64,000 nt of DNA from Robinsoniella peoriensis (GTDB lineage Bacteria; Bacillota; Clostridia; Lachnospirales; Lachnospiraceae), in the NCBI RefSeq assembly GCF_042680125.1, contig NZ_JBHTNY010000016.1; one strand, 5' to 3'. The notes under the pieces are model-generated. The model had not been told where the DNA came from. It was given only the letters and a program-made list of their open reading frames with translations, and made no database searches. The stretch's first letter is position 1. Each line of letters starts with the position of its first letter. Made by a program: the position numbers and the translations under genes. Positions 25,044 through 33,098 of the stretch are shown here, piece by piece.

Positions 25044-25877
25044 ATGGAACTGGAATTGAATATGGAAAAAATGAAGAGATTTATGCGTAATTTTTACATC
25101 ACTACCGGAGTCCGCAGCGCGGTGTATGACAGTAATTATAGAAAAATAATTGCTTATCCGGAGAAAAATACCGGCATCTGCCAGCTGATGCACGAAAATG
25201 AAATCAGTAATATGGAATGCCAGAAAAGCAATATGAGAGCATTTAAACTCTGCAACAAGGCAGAAAATACTATCGTATATAAATGCCATGTGGGGCTGAA
25301 TGAAGTCATCACACCGCTTAAGGACAAAGATGTAACCATTGGCTATGTAATTTTCGGACAGATATCCAATGTAAAAGATAAAGAGTATCTTCTGCAATTA
25401 ATTGAAGAAGCCTGTGCAAAATACAATATGCAGGATATTGACCTGAAGTCTGAGATGAAAAATATACACGTCAAAACTACGCAGGAGATATTGGCAATTG
25501 CCAAAATTTTGGAAGCCTGTACCTACTACATTATTTATAATGATATGATACGCCTCAGTAAAACAGATTTTCTATCAAAAATGGATCATTATATTGAGGT
25601 GCATATCAGTGAGACGATTACTGTTAACAAACTATGCAGTGAACTGGGAGTGAGTAAAACAAAGTTATATGAGATTGTCAATGACAGAGTGAAAAAAAGT
25701 ATTGCCAGATATATTAAAGAAAAGAGAATCGACAGAGCAAAAATACTCTTGCGGGAAACGGAATTGTCCATTTCAGAAATAGCCCAAATGGTGGGAATCG
25801 GAGATTATAATTATTTTTGTGCTGTTTTTAAGAAAATGACAGGGTTAACAGCAAAAAAATACCGGGATAGAAAATAA
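25044..25877 (+). CDS. AraC family regulator with PocR-like sensory domain
   Basis: A 277-residue cytoplasmic regulator. The N-terminal about 160 residues resemble the PocR ligand-binding domain, with a cysteine-rich middle (CQLMHE, MECQKS, FKLCNKA, YKCHVGL) that in the family has been linked to small-molecule sensing; four spaced Cys could also hold a metal. The C-terminal AraC domain (about 178-277) has ITVNKLCSELGVSKTKLYEI and ISEIAQMVGIGDYNYFCAVF. The ATG at 25044 follows AGGAGGGGAAT. It lies just upstream of, and parallel to, the ribose-type ABC operon, which it probably controls. Confidence 0.85.
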   Translation: MELELNMEKMKRFMRNFYITTGVRSAVYDSNYRKIIAYPEKNTGICQLMHENEISNMECQKSNMRAFKLCNKAENTIVYKCHVGLNEVITPLKDKDVTIGYVIFGQISNVKDKEYLLQLIEEACAKYNMQDIDLKSEMKNIHVKTTQEILAIAKILEACTYYIIYNDMIRLSKTDFLSKMDHYIEVHISETITVNKLCSELGVSKTKLYEIVNDRVKKSIARYIKEKRIDRAKILLRETELSISEIAQMVGIGDYNYFCAVFKKMTGLTAKKYRDRK

Positions 25878-26041
25878 CAGAAAAAACTTTGAAAAAATTG
25901 TAAATATGGAAATACGCAAAGTTTTTTGGACATTTTATACTATAAATCAAATGTGCAAACTGATATAATGCAAATAAGTTATGCAGGACGTCACTGATAA
26001 CAAAATAATTTAATAATTTAATATGGATGGAGGTAAAATCT

Positions 26042-27106
26042 ATGAAAAAGATGTTAAAAATGGGGATCACATTGGTAATGGCAGTAAGTTTTCTGACCGG
26101 ATGCGGTTCAGGAACCCAAACGGCAGACACAGAAAAAACTGCAGACGCAGACAAAGCGGATACAGATACCGCACAGGCAGGGGATAAGGCTTCGGGAACG
26201 GAAAAAGCTTCGGGGGAAAGCGGAAACAAAGATATCAAATTAGGCTTTGTCTGTATGAATCTTGGAAATCCCTGGTTTGTTGAAGTTAAAAAAGGATTTG
26301 AGGATGCGTGCAAGGAACTTGGCGTAACCGGTATGGTTGTAGATTCCCAGTACGATGTTGACAAACAGGTAAGTGATCTGGAGAGTTTAATCAATGATAA
26401 TTACAATGGCATCATGATCTCTCCCATTGACCAGAATGCGACCTCTGCGCTCATTGATAAGGCAAAAGAAAAAAACATTGCAGTCAGCTGTGTTGCCCAA
26501 AGCCAGGACAACGCAGATATGAGATATATTGTAAATGAATATGAATATGGCTCCATTATCGGTGAAAATGCAGCAAACTGGATTAATGAAAATCTGAAGG
26601 ATCTGGATAAAGTTAAAGTCGCGATTATCTCTCAGGACAATGTTGAGGCTGTGATACCGAGAGGAGACGGTGTGCAGGAAACACTGGAAAAGATGTGTCC
26701 TAATGTAGAGATCGTATCAAGACAGCCAGGGGATACACCTGAGGCGGGGATGAAGATTATAGAAGGTGTACTGCAGCAGACACCTGACCTGAATGTCGTA
26801 GCTGCTGTCAATGATTCAGGCGGAATCGGCGGATATCAGGCACTCTCTGCAGCAGGTTTTACCGGAGATGACCCGGTAGCGGTATTTTCTGGTGATGCAA
26901 CGGATGAAGCTTTAAATGCGATGAAAGAAGAGGATACAATCTACCGTGGAACAGTTGATCTTTATCCCTACCGGGCAGGTTTTGAAAGTGCAAAGAAACT
27001 TTTTGAATATGTCCAGAATGGAAGACCGGCAGAACAGGAGGATATCTTTCTGAAACCTGTGGCAGTTCCGCTAAAGGATTTATTAGATGGAACTTATAAA
27101 AAATAA
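26042..27106 (+). CDS. Ribose/galactose-type ABC substrate-binding lipoprotein
   Basis: A 354-residue type I periplasmic-binding-fold lipoprotein. The signal peptide ends in FLTGC, with Cys21 lipidated. A linker of Asp, Thr, Ala and Lys repeats (about 25-65) precedes the domain starting IKLGFVCMNLGNPWFVEVKK. Further family marks are GIMISPIDQNATSALIDKA and AAVNDSGGIGGYQALSAAG. Members bind a pentose or hexose for the RbsAC-type importer encoded next. The ATG at 26042 follows GGAGG by 8 nt. A strong hairpin after the gene (27130-27149) may favour a higher level of this subunit than of the membrane parts. Confidence 0.92.
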   Translation: MKKMLKMGITLVMAVSFLTGCGSGTQTADTEKTADADKADTDTAQAGDKASGTEKASGESGNKDIKLGFVCMNLGNPWFVEVKKGFEDACKELGVTGMVVDSQYDVDKQVSDLESLINDNYNGIMISPIDQNATSALIDKAKEKNIAVSCVAQSQDNADMRYIVNEYEYGSIIGENAANWINENLKDLDKVKVAIISQDNVEAVIPRGDGVQETLEKMCPNVEIVSRQPGDTPEAGMKIIEGVLQQTPDLNVVAAVNDSGGIGGYQALSAAGFTGDDPVAVFSGDATDEALNAMKEEDTIYRGTVDLYPYRAGFESAKKLFEYVQNGRPAEQEDIFLKPVAVPLKDLLDGTYKK

Positions 27107-27129
27107 ATCGTGAATCAGTAAGAAATGAG

Positions 27130-27149
27130 GGAGAGGATATATCCTCTCC
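27130..27149 (+). repeat. Perfect 20-bp palindrome between binding-protein and ATPase genes
   Basis: GGAGAGGATATATCCTCTCC is fully self-complementary; in RNA it forms an 8-bp stem with a UAUA loop. There is no U tract. Expected role: 3' protection of the binding-protein mRNA or partial termination. Confidence 0.6.
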
Positions 27150-27168
27150 TGAATCCGGGAGGTTTGAA

Positions 27169-28653
27169 ATGCAGAACACAATTTTAAAGGTGCAGGATAT
27201 TTGCAGATATTATCCTGGAGTTAAGGCTCTGGATGGGATTTCCTTTGAGATCGGACGGGGAGAAGTACATGCCATATGCGGAGAAAACGGTGCAGGAAAA
27301 TCTACCTTTATTAAAATATTGACAGGGGCAAATGAACCCAGCAGGGGGATTATTGAATTTGAAGGTAAGCAGTATAAGAGACTGACTCCAAGGATGTCAA
27401 TGGAACTGGGGATCAATGTTATCTATCAGGAGTTCAGTCTCGTTCCGTTTTTGTCTGTAGCTGAAAATATATTTTACGGAAGAGAAATCAAGAAGCACGG
27501 AGTACGGGATATTAAGGCAATGAAACAAAAAGCACAGGAGTTGTGCGGGGAAATGGGAGTAGATATCGATATCAATGCCCGGATCTGTGATTTGGGTATT
27601 GCTTATCAGCAGATTGTTGAGATCTTAAAGGCGGTCTCACAAAAGTCCAAATTTATTATCATGGATGAGCCAACTGCACCGCTTACCGTAAATGAGACAC
27701 AGATATTTTTCAGGATCATTGAGAAGCTGAGAAAAGACCAGGTAACCATTGTATTTATTTCTCACAGGCTGGAGGAGGTATTCCAGATCTGTGACCGTGT
27801 GACTGTATTCTGCGATGGAAAATATGTTTCCACTAAAAAGGTATCAGAAATCACTCAGAAGCAGTTAATTTCCAGTATGGTTGGCAGGGAACTTGCGGAT
27901 GATTATCCGGTACCCCGCCGTAATATAGCAGAGGAGACCATCCTGAAGGTAAATAACCTGTGTAACCAGAATCTGAATCATATTTCCTTTGAACTTAAAA
28001 AAGGTGAAATTCTAGGTTTTGGGGGATTGGTGGGCGCGGGGAGGACAGAACTGGCAAGGGCTATCTTCGGAGCAGACAGTATTTCAGAAGGGACAATAGA
28101 GCTAAGGTGCAGTCCATACGTCCCCCACACACCTAAAACAGCATTAAAAGCAGGAATTGGTTTAATACCGGAGGATCGCAAGAATCAGGGATGTGTGCTG
28201 AATTTGTCCGTGAAAGAAAATGCATCATACAGTATCCTGAAAAAGTGTTCCAGGGGAATGATCATATCTGCAAAGACAGAAAATGAATGCGTGGAAAAAT
28301 ACATAGGAGAATTGAATATTAAAACTCCTTCGAAGGATCAACCCGTAAAAAACCTTTCTGGCGGCAACCAGCAAAAAGTAGTGTTGGCAAAGATGCTGGC
28401 TACCAATTGTGATGTACTGATCTTTGATGAACCTACCAGAGGAATAGATGTTGGCGCAAAATATGAAATATATTCCTTAATGTGTAAATTGGCGGAACGT
28501 GGAAAGAGCATTATTATGATCAGTTCAGAGATGTCAGAGCTAATCGGAATGTCAGACCGGATTCTGGTAATGGGAGCCGGGTGCATAACAGGAGAATTAA
28601 ATAAATCAGAATTTAAGCAGGAGACTATCCTTGAGATGGCATCCGCGGTATAA
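27169..28653 (+). CDS. Sugar ABC transporter ATP-binding protein (RbsA type, two ATPase domains)
   Basis: A 494-residue fused double ATPase that powers the ribose-type importer from the cytoplasmic side. First domain: Walker A GENGAGKST (about residue 38), Walker B with IIMDEPTAPLT, but a degenerate signature (DLGIAYQQ). Second domain: degenerate P-loop GLVGAGRTE, intact signature LSGGNQQK and Walker B LIFDEPTRGID. One intact and one altered set per half is usual for RbsA/MglA proteins. The ATG follows GGGAGGTTTGAA. Substrate is set by the binding protein; a C5 sugar is suggested by the downstream isomerase-like gene. Confidence 0.95.
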   Translation: MQNTILKVQDICRYYPGVKALDGISFEIGRGEVHAICGENGAGKSTFIKILTGANEPSRGIIEFEGKQYKRLTPRMSMELGINVIYQEFSLVPFLSVAENIFYGREIKKHGVRDIKAMKQKAQELCGEMGVDIDINARICDLGIAYQQIVEILKAVSQKSKFIIMDEPTAPLTVNETQIFFRIIEKLRKDQVTIVFISHRLEEVFQICDRVTVFCDGKYVSTKKVSEITQKQLISSMVGRELADDYPVPRRNIAEETILKVNNLCNQNLNHISFELKKGEILGFGGLVGAGRTELARAIFGADSISEGTIELRCSPYVPHTPKTALKAGIGLIPEDRKNQGCVLNLSVKENASYSILKKCSRGMIISAKTENECVEKYIGELNIKTPSKDQPVKNLSGGNQQKVVLAKMLATNCDVLIFDEPTRGIDVGAKYEIYSLMCKLAERGKSIIMISSEMSELIGMSDRILVMGAGCITGELNKSEFKQETILEMASAV

Positions 28654-28659
28654 AGCTTT

Positions 28660-28726
28660 AGAACGTGTCTTAATAATCATTGCATCCGTCTGGTACAAGC
28701 ATTTTTCAGACACGCTACAGGAGGAG
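28660..28726 (+). repeat. Family 2 inverted repeat between the ATPase and permease genes
   Basis: Left arm around AGAACGTGTCTTA (from 28660) and right arm around TTTCAGACACGCTAC (28703-28717) pair through CGTGTCT and AGACACG. It ends in the permease's own AGGAGGAG. Compared with the copy before dgt, the arm core changes from GTGTTT/AAACAC to GTGTCT/AGACAC, so both arms changed together. Confidence 0.6.
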
Positions 28727-28731
28727 ACATA

Positions 28732-29697
28732 ATGAGTAAGAATAAAAGAGCAACAGCCATATTGCTGAATTATGGGATTTTGGTTGTTTTGGTTATCATG
28801 ATCGGTATTTTTGCATTGGCATCCAGCAATTTTTTTAAGTTTTCAACCATGTTTACCATACTAAAACAGGTTTCCATTACCGGAATAATCTCGGTGGGAA
28901 TGACCTTCGTTATGCTGACCGGAGGCAATGATTTATCGGTAGGATCTATAGCAGGGGTGTCAAGCGTTACAGCTGCTATGCTGATGCTGAATAAGGTTCC
29001 AATTTTTTTGACCTGTATTCTTGTATTAATAATTGCCGTTTTTTACGGTGCAATCAACGGTTTTTGCGTTACCAGACTGGAGATGCCGCCGCTGATTGCC
29101 ACGCTTGGACTTCAGACAGCGCTCAGGGGGCTGGCGTATATTGTAACCGGAGGTCTGCCGGTATTTGGCTTCAATAAAGCCTTTGGTAATTTTGCAACAG
29201 GAACGGTAGCCGCGATCCCATATCCGGTGATACTGGTGATCCTTATTTTTATCATTGCAATTTATGCACTGGAGAAAATGACAATCGGACGTTATCTGTA
29301 TGGTGTGGGAGGCAATGAAGAAGCTTCCAGATTGTCCGGTATCAATGTGACCAGGATTAAATTATTCGCGTATGCAATAAGCGGTTTACTGGCCGGAATT
29401 GCAGGTCTGGTACTGCTGTCCAGAACAAATAGCGGACAGCCCTCCGCCGGAACGAATTATGAGATGGATGCGATTACGGCGGTTGTTCTGGGAGGTGTAA
29501 GTCTCAGCGGAGGAGAAGGAAAACTCTCAATGGTTATCATTGGCGTATTGTTAATGGGAATTCTGGGAACCGGTATGATTATGCTAAATATCAATGATTA
29601 TGTACAGCAATTAGTGAAAGGATTAGTTTTGATTGCGGCAGTTGCATTCTCTTCCTATTCCAAGCGGGTCAGAAGTAAAATGATTGCCGCATCTTAA
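28732..29697 (+). CDS. Sugar ABC transporter permease (RbsC type)
   Basis: A 321-residue membrane subunit with about eight to ten helices, of the BPD_transp_2 family. Visible family motifs are GMTFVMLTGGNDLSVGSIAG near residue 60, LEMPPLIATLGLQTALRGLA, and GRYLYGVGGNEEASRLSGIN, which is the cytoplasmic loop contacting the ATPase, then AVVLGGVSLSGGEG. The ATG follows AGGAGGAGACATA, which forms the end of a family 2 repeat. With the upstream ATPase and lipoprotein it completes a ribose/xylose/galactose-class importer. Confidence 0.94.
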   Translation: MSKNKRATAILLNYGILVVLVIMIGIFALASSNFFKFSTMFTILKQVSITGIISVGMTFVMLTGGNDLSVGSIAGVSSVTAAMLMLNKVPIFLTCILVLIIAVFYGAINGFCVTRLEMPPLIATLGLQTALRGLAYIVTGGLPVFGFNKAFGNFATGTVAAIPYPVILVILIFIIAIYALEKMTIGRYLYGVGGNEEASRLSGINVTRIKLFAYAISGLLAGIAGLVLLSRTNSGQPSAGTNYEMDAITAVVLGGVSLSGGEGKLSMVIIGVLLMGILGTGMIMLNINDYVQQLVKGLVLIAAVAFSSYSKRVRSKMIAAS

Positions 29698-29794
29698 AAT
29701 GTACTATAAATGAAAAGACCGTAAACTGCCTGTGCTGCAGCACTGGCAGGACTTAAGGGAGCCGGTGAAGTCTTGCCGGATTAGGAGGAAAAAT

Positions 29795-30475
29795 ATGAAA
29801 CGTTCTGAAGTAAATAATATCATACAATACGCCGTGGAACTGATGGAGAAGAGAGGTCTGCCGCTGCCGCCATTTGCAAAGTGGGGTCCTGAAGAATGGA
29901 AGATGGCAGGAGCGGATGAAAGAGAAATTATAGATAATATGCTGGGCTGGGATATTACCGATTTTGGAAGCGGGGATTTTGAAAAGATTGGTTTGACCAT
30001 CTTCACATTTCGAAACGGAAGCTTACGGGATAAAGAAACTTATCCCAAGCCTTATGCTGAAAAACTGCTTCTTGTAAGAGACGGACAGATACTTCCTTAT
30101 CATTTTCACTGGAGCAAGATGGAGGATATTATTAACCGCGGAGGAGGAGATCTTGTGCTGACACTTTATAACTCCAATGAAGATGAAGCGTTTGCGGATA
30201 CAGATGTATTAGTGACAATTGACGGACAAAAAAAGGTCGTACCGGCTGGTGGAAATGTGATTTTAAAGCCGGGACAGAGTATTACCCTGAAGCCGGGGCA
30301 GTATCATACCTGGCAGGGTATACCCGGAACCGGTGATGTGCTGTTATTTGAGGTTTCATCTGTGAATGATGACCGTGTCGATAACCGGTTTCACACGGCT
30401 GCCGGAAGACTGCCTGAGATTGAAGAGGATGAACCTGCAAAATATTTGATCTTTAATGATTATAGCAAGATTTGA
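29795..30475 (+). CDS. D-lyxose isomerase family protein
   Basis: A 226-residue cupin-fold protein resembling D-lyxose/D-mannose ketol-isomerases, which convert D-lyxose to D-xylulose and D-mannose to D-fructose. The length matches the family. Metal-binding residues are visible in LPYHFHWSKMEDIINRGGG (two His and a Glu) and PGQYHTWQG (a fourth ligand). ITDFGSGDFEKIGLTIFTFRNG is a conserved N-terminal block. The ATG at 29795 follows AGGAGG at 6 nt. As the last gene of the ribose-type ABC operon it suggests the imported sugar is lyxose, mannose or a related aldose, or a derivative; other sugar isomerisations are possible. Confidence 0.82.
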   Translation: MKRSEVNNIIQYAVELMEKRGLPLPPFAKWGPEEWKMAGADEREIIDNMLGWDITDFGSGDFEKIGLTIFTFRNGSLRDKETYPKPYAEKLLLVRDGQILPYHFHWSKMEDIINRGGGDLVLTLYNSNEDEAFADTDVLVTIDGQKKVVPAGGNVILKPGQSITLKPGQYHTWQGIPGTGDVLLFEVSSVNDDRVDNRFHTAAGRLPEIEEDEPAKYLIFNDYSKI

Positions 30476-30628
30476 AACTATTGGCAGAAATTTTTGCATC
30501 CTGTATAAAAAACAGATTAAAATCTCATGCTCCATATGAAAACAGATTTAAAATTCCATTTCCACGCAAGACAAATAAAAAAGTTATGATATAATCCTCT
30601 TATCACAGAAAAATAGGAGATAATGGTT

Positions 30629-31051
30629 ATGTGGAAGCAGAAAAAAAATATTTTAATTGCCGGATGCGGACGTTTCGGAGCTGGCCTTGCCGGGGAGCTG
30701 TCCAGGGGAGGCAGCCAGGTAGTAATTATTGATCAGGATCCGGAAGCATTCCGAAAACTGCCGTTGGATTTTAACGGAGTCCAGGTGCTTGGAAATGCAG
30801 CAGATCCTGATATATTGGAAGAGGCGGGCATGAAAGATGCCATTCAGGTAATTACCGCTACCAATGACGACAATATCAATTGTATTGTGGCACAGATGGC
30901 AAAACAGATCTATGAAGTGGATACTGTTTTTGCAAGACTGGAGGATATGAAAAAACAATGCCTCCTGGATTTTATGAAAATTAAAGTAATATGTCCCGTA
31001 AGTCTTTCCATCAAAGAATATGATCATCTGACCTGCAAACCGGCATCATAA
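30629..31051 (+). CDS. Stand-alone RCK (TrkA-N) domain protein
   Basis: A 140-residue NAD-binding protein with only the N-terminal regulatory domain of potassium-transport subunits. It has the dinucleotide motif GCGRFGAGLA (about residue 10), the acidic strand end IIDQDP, and VLGNAADPDILEEAG. The C-terminal TrkA_C domain and any channel gene are absent. In the family it would gate a Trk/Ktr channel in response to NAD(H) or nucleotides; the partner must lie elsewhere. The start is the ATG at 30629 (9 nt after AGGAG); another two codons upstream is too close to the ribosome site. TATAAT lies about 40 nt upstream. Confidence 0.8.
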   Translation: MWKQKKNILIAGCGRFGAGLAGELSRGGSQVVIIDQDPEAFRKLPLDFNGVQVLGNAADPDILEEAGMKDAIQVITATNDDNINCIVAQMAKQIYEVDTVFARLEDMKKQCLLDFMKIKVICPVSLSIKEYDHLTCKPAS

Positions 31052-31088
31052 ATGAGGGTCTTGCAACGAATTTTAATAAAATACATAC

Positions 31089-31137
31089 AAAGAACTCTTT
31101 TTGTGCATAATAAGCAGAAAAACAAAAGGAGTTCTTT
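31089..31137 (+). promoter_or_regulatory. Inverted repeat covering the ribosome site of the ydcZ-like gene
   Basis: A 16-bp stem with one U-G pair: AAAGAACTCTTTTTGT (31089-31104) with ACAAAAGGAGTTCTTT (31122-31137). The Shine-Dalgarno AAAGGAG is inside the 3' arm. It could act as a terminator for the RCK gene, as a translational block, or both. Confidence 0.5.
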
Positions 31138-31139
31138 TT

Positions 31140-31568
31140 ATGTTGGGAATATTAATTGCACTTTTATCCGGAGCCCTGATGAGCGTACAGGGTGTTTTTA
31201 ATACGGACGTAACGAAAAATAGCAGTCTTTGGGTGGCAACCAGCTTTGTACAGTTTTCAGCATTAATTGTTTGCCTGATTGCTTGGTTTTTTACCGGACG
31301 GGAAAGCTTTGGGGCGATTTTACAGGTTCCGAATAAATTTGCTCTGCTGGGCGGTGTAATCGGAGCTTTTATCACAATAACTGTAATTAAGAGTATGGAT
31401 TCCCTTGGACCGGCAAAGGCAGCCATGCTGATTGTAATTTCTCAGCTCATTGTGGCATATGTCATTGAATTGATGGGGATTTTCGGTGTGGAAAAGCAGC
31501 CTTTTGAATGGCGGAAGCTCTTAGGAATGGGCGTCGCAATCGTAGGAATTGTAATATTTAAGTGGTAA
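31140..31568 (+). CDS. YdcZ/DUF606 family small DMT transporter
   Basis: A 142-residue membrane protein with about five hydrophobic helices and the DUF606 pattern: an N-terminal helix with GALMSVQGVFNTDVTKNSSLW, a middle GGVIGAFITITVIKSMDSLG and a C-terminal GMGVAIVGIVIFKW. These are half-size drug/metabolite-type transporters; the substrate is unknown. The ATG at 31140 follows AAAGGAG at 9 nt, and that site is buried in a long hairpin. It is separate from the RCK gene and from comEA in both directions. Confidence 0.85.
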   Translation: MLGILIALLSGALMSVQGVFNTDVTKNSSLWVATSFVQFSALIVCLIAWFFTGRESFGAILQVPNKFALLGGVIGAFITITVIKSMDSLGPAKAAMLIVISQLIVAYVIELMGIFGVEKQPFEWRKLLGMGVAIVGIVIFKW

Positions 31569-31667
31569 TTTAAAAATAGCTATTGTAATCGGGGAGAAAG
31601 TTCGTTAAAATATAAGAGATTGCATAGGGGGCCCTTACATCAAAATGATGAAAGGGGATTATGTAAT

Positions 31668-32288
31668 ATGAAGTTCAGAATCAAATGCTTAGGCGCCTGC
31701 ATCCTGCTGAGTGTACTCCTTTTGACCGGATGTCACGATAATGATATGCCTCTGGTTCTGGAGACAGAAACCATAGGGACAGAAGAGACAGGCAGTCAGG
31801 ATCAGAGTAACCGTCAAAGCGAAGAGCAGCATACGGACGTACAGATAAAGACTGAAATTTATATAGATGTGAGCGGGGCGGTTTTAAACCCTGGAGTCTA
31901 TGAGCTGCCTTCTGAGGCCAGAATTTATGAAGCTATAGAAAAGGCCGGCGGACTTCTTCCCGATGCAGATAAAGACTCACTGAATCAGGCAGAAAAGCTG
32001 AGTGACGGGCAGAAGATCAGAGTTTATACATCAGCAGAGGCCGAAACAATGGCGCAGGCTGAGATACCTGCAGCCCCCGGGGCACCAGGAGAAACCAGTA
32101 TTGTGAATTTGAATACAGCCGATGAGGCAGGACTTATGACACTGCCCGGAATAGGAGAAGCAAAAGCGAAGGATATTATTGCATATCGAACAGAACAGGG
32201 TGGTTTTAAAAGTATAGAAGAAATCAAGAACATCAGTGGAATCAAAGACGCAGTATTTAATAAAATAAAAGATAAAATAGTGGTTTAA
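31668..32288 (+). CDS. comEA: ComEA family helix-hairpin-helix DNA-binding lipoprotein
   Basis: A 206-residue surface DNA receptor of competence. A lipoprotein signal ends in LLLTGC (about Cys19). An acidic/Gln-rich spacer leads to an SLBB domain (EIYIDVSGAVLNPGVYELPS, about 65-120), then the helix-hairpin-helix pair at the C-terminus: VNLNTADEAGLMTLPGIGEA and IEEIKNISGIKDAVFNKIK. In Gram-positive uptake machines ComEA passes DNA to the ComEC channel. Unusually a two-component system and a GerMN gene separate it from comEC here. The ATG at 31668 is about 10 nt after AAAGGGG. Lipid anchoring, rather than the usual membrane helix, is a variation. Confidence 0.88.
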   Translation: MKFRIKCLGACILLSVLLLTGCHDNDMPLVLETETIGTEETGSQDQSNRQSEEQHTDVQIKTEIYIDVSGAVLNPGVYELPSEARIYEAIEKAGGLLPDADKDSLNQAEKLSDGQKIRVYTSAEAETMAQAEIPAAPGAPGETSIVNLNTADEAGLMTLPGIGEAKAKDIIAYRTEQGGFKSIEEIKNISGIKDAVFNKIKDKIVV

Positions 32289-32303
32289 TAAGGAGAATGA
32301 AGC

Positions 32304-32993
32304 ATGGGAAAGAAAGTATTAGTTGTTGATGATGAAAAGTTAATCGTAAAAGGGATTCGTTTCAGTCTGGAGCAGGATGGCATGGATGTAGATTGTGCAT
32401 ATGACGGAGAAGAAGCGGTCAGACTTGCAAGAGAGAATGAATATGATATTATGCTTTTAGACGTCATGCTTCCAAAGCTGGATGGATTTGAGGTATGCCA
32501 GCAAGTCAGGGAATTTTCCAGTGTTCCGATTGTAATGCTAACTGCAAAAGGTGACGATATGGATAAAATTCTGGGATTGGAATATGGAGCAGATGATTAT
32601 ATCACAAAGCCGTTTAATATTCTGGAGGTAAAGGCAAGGATCAAGGCAATCATCAGGCGTACGGCTAAAAAGGCAGAGGCATCGACCAGAGGCAGAATGG
32701 TTGAAGTAGGTGACCTGGTATTAGACTGTGAAGGAAGAAGAGTCAGCATAGCCGGGAAAGAAATTAATCTTACGGCAAAAGAATTCGATGTCCTGGAACT
32801 GCTTGTATTTAACCCAAACAAAGTATACAGCAGAGAAAATCTTCTGAACATCGTATGGGGATATGAATATCCGGGCGATGTAAGAACAGTGGATGTACAT
32901 ATCAGACGTTTGCGTGAAAAAATAGAGATAAATCCAAGTGAGCCAAAGTATGTTCACACAAAGTGGGGCGTTGGTTATTATTTTCAGCATTAG
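32304..32993 (+). CDS. OmpR/PhoB family response regulator
   Basis: A 229-residue cytoplasmic regulator. Receiver domain with acidic pair DD (9-10), phosphoacceptor Asp53 in MLLDVMLPKLDG, Thr in MLTAKG and Lys in DYITKPF. The winged-helix domain (about 130-229) has LTAKEFDVLELLVFNPNKV and RTVDVHIRRLREKIE. Its sequence is near WalR/PhoP-type regulators. The kinase gene is next. The ATG follows AAGGAG. Location between comEA and comEC could mean control of this operon or of envelope functions; neither is shown. Confidence 0.93.
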   Translation: MGKKVLVVDDEKLIVKGIRFSLEQDGMDVDCAYDGEEAVRLARENEYDIMLLDVMLPKLDGFEVCQQVREFSSVPIVMLTAKGDDMDKILGLEYGADDYITKPFNILEVKARIKAIIRRTAKKAEASTRGRMVEVGDLVLDCEGRRVSIAGKEINLTAKEFDVLELLVFNPNKVYSRENLLNIVWGYEYPGDVRTVDVHIRRLREKIEINPSEPKYVHTKWGVGYYFQH

Positions 32994-33040
32994 TTTTCAG
33001 ACACATTTTCAGACAGGCTCTGGAGCAGGGCTGTGAAGAG

Positions 33041-33068
33041 GGGACGAGGCATCTGTGTGCATCGTCCC
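33041..33068 (+). repeat. Intercistronic hairpin between regulator and kinase genes
   Basis: GGGACGA (33041-33047) pairs with TCGTCCC (33062-33068). The preceding 50 nt (TTTTCAGACA, GGCTCTGGAG) look like the right end of a family 2 repeat. There is no U tract. Confidence 0.4.
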
Positions 33069-33098
33069 TGCTTAGAAAAAACGAGGGGATTATGAGAC

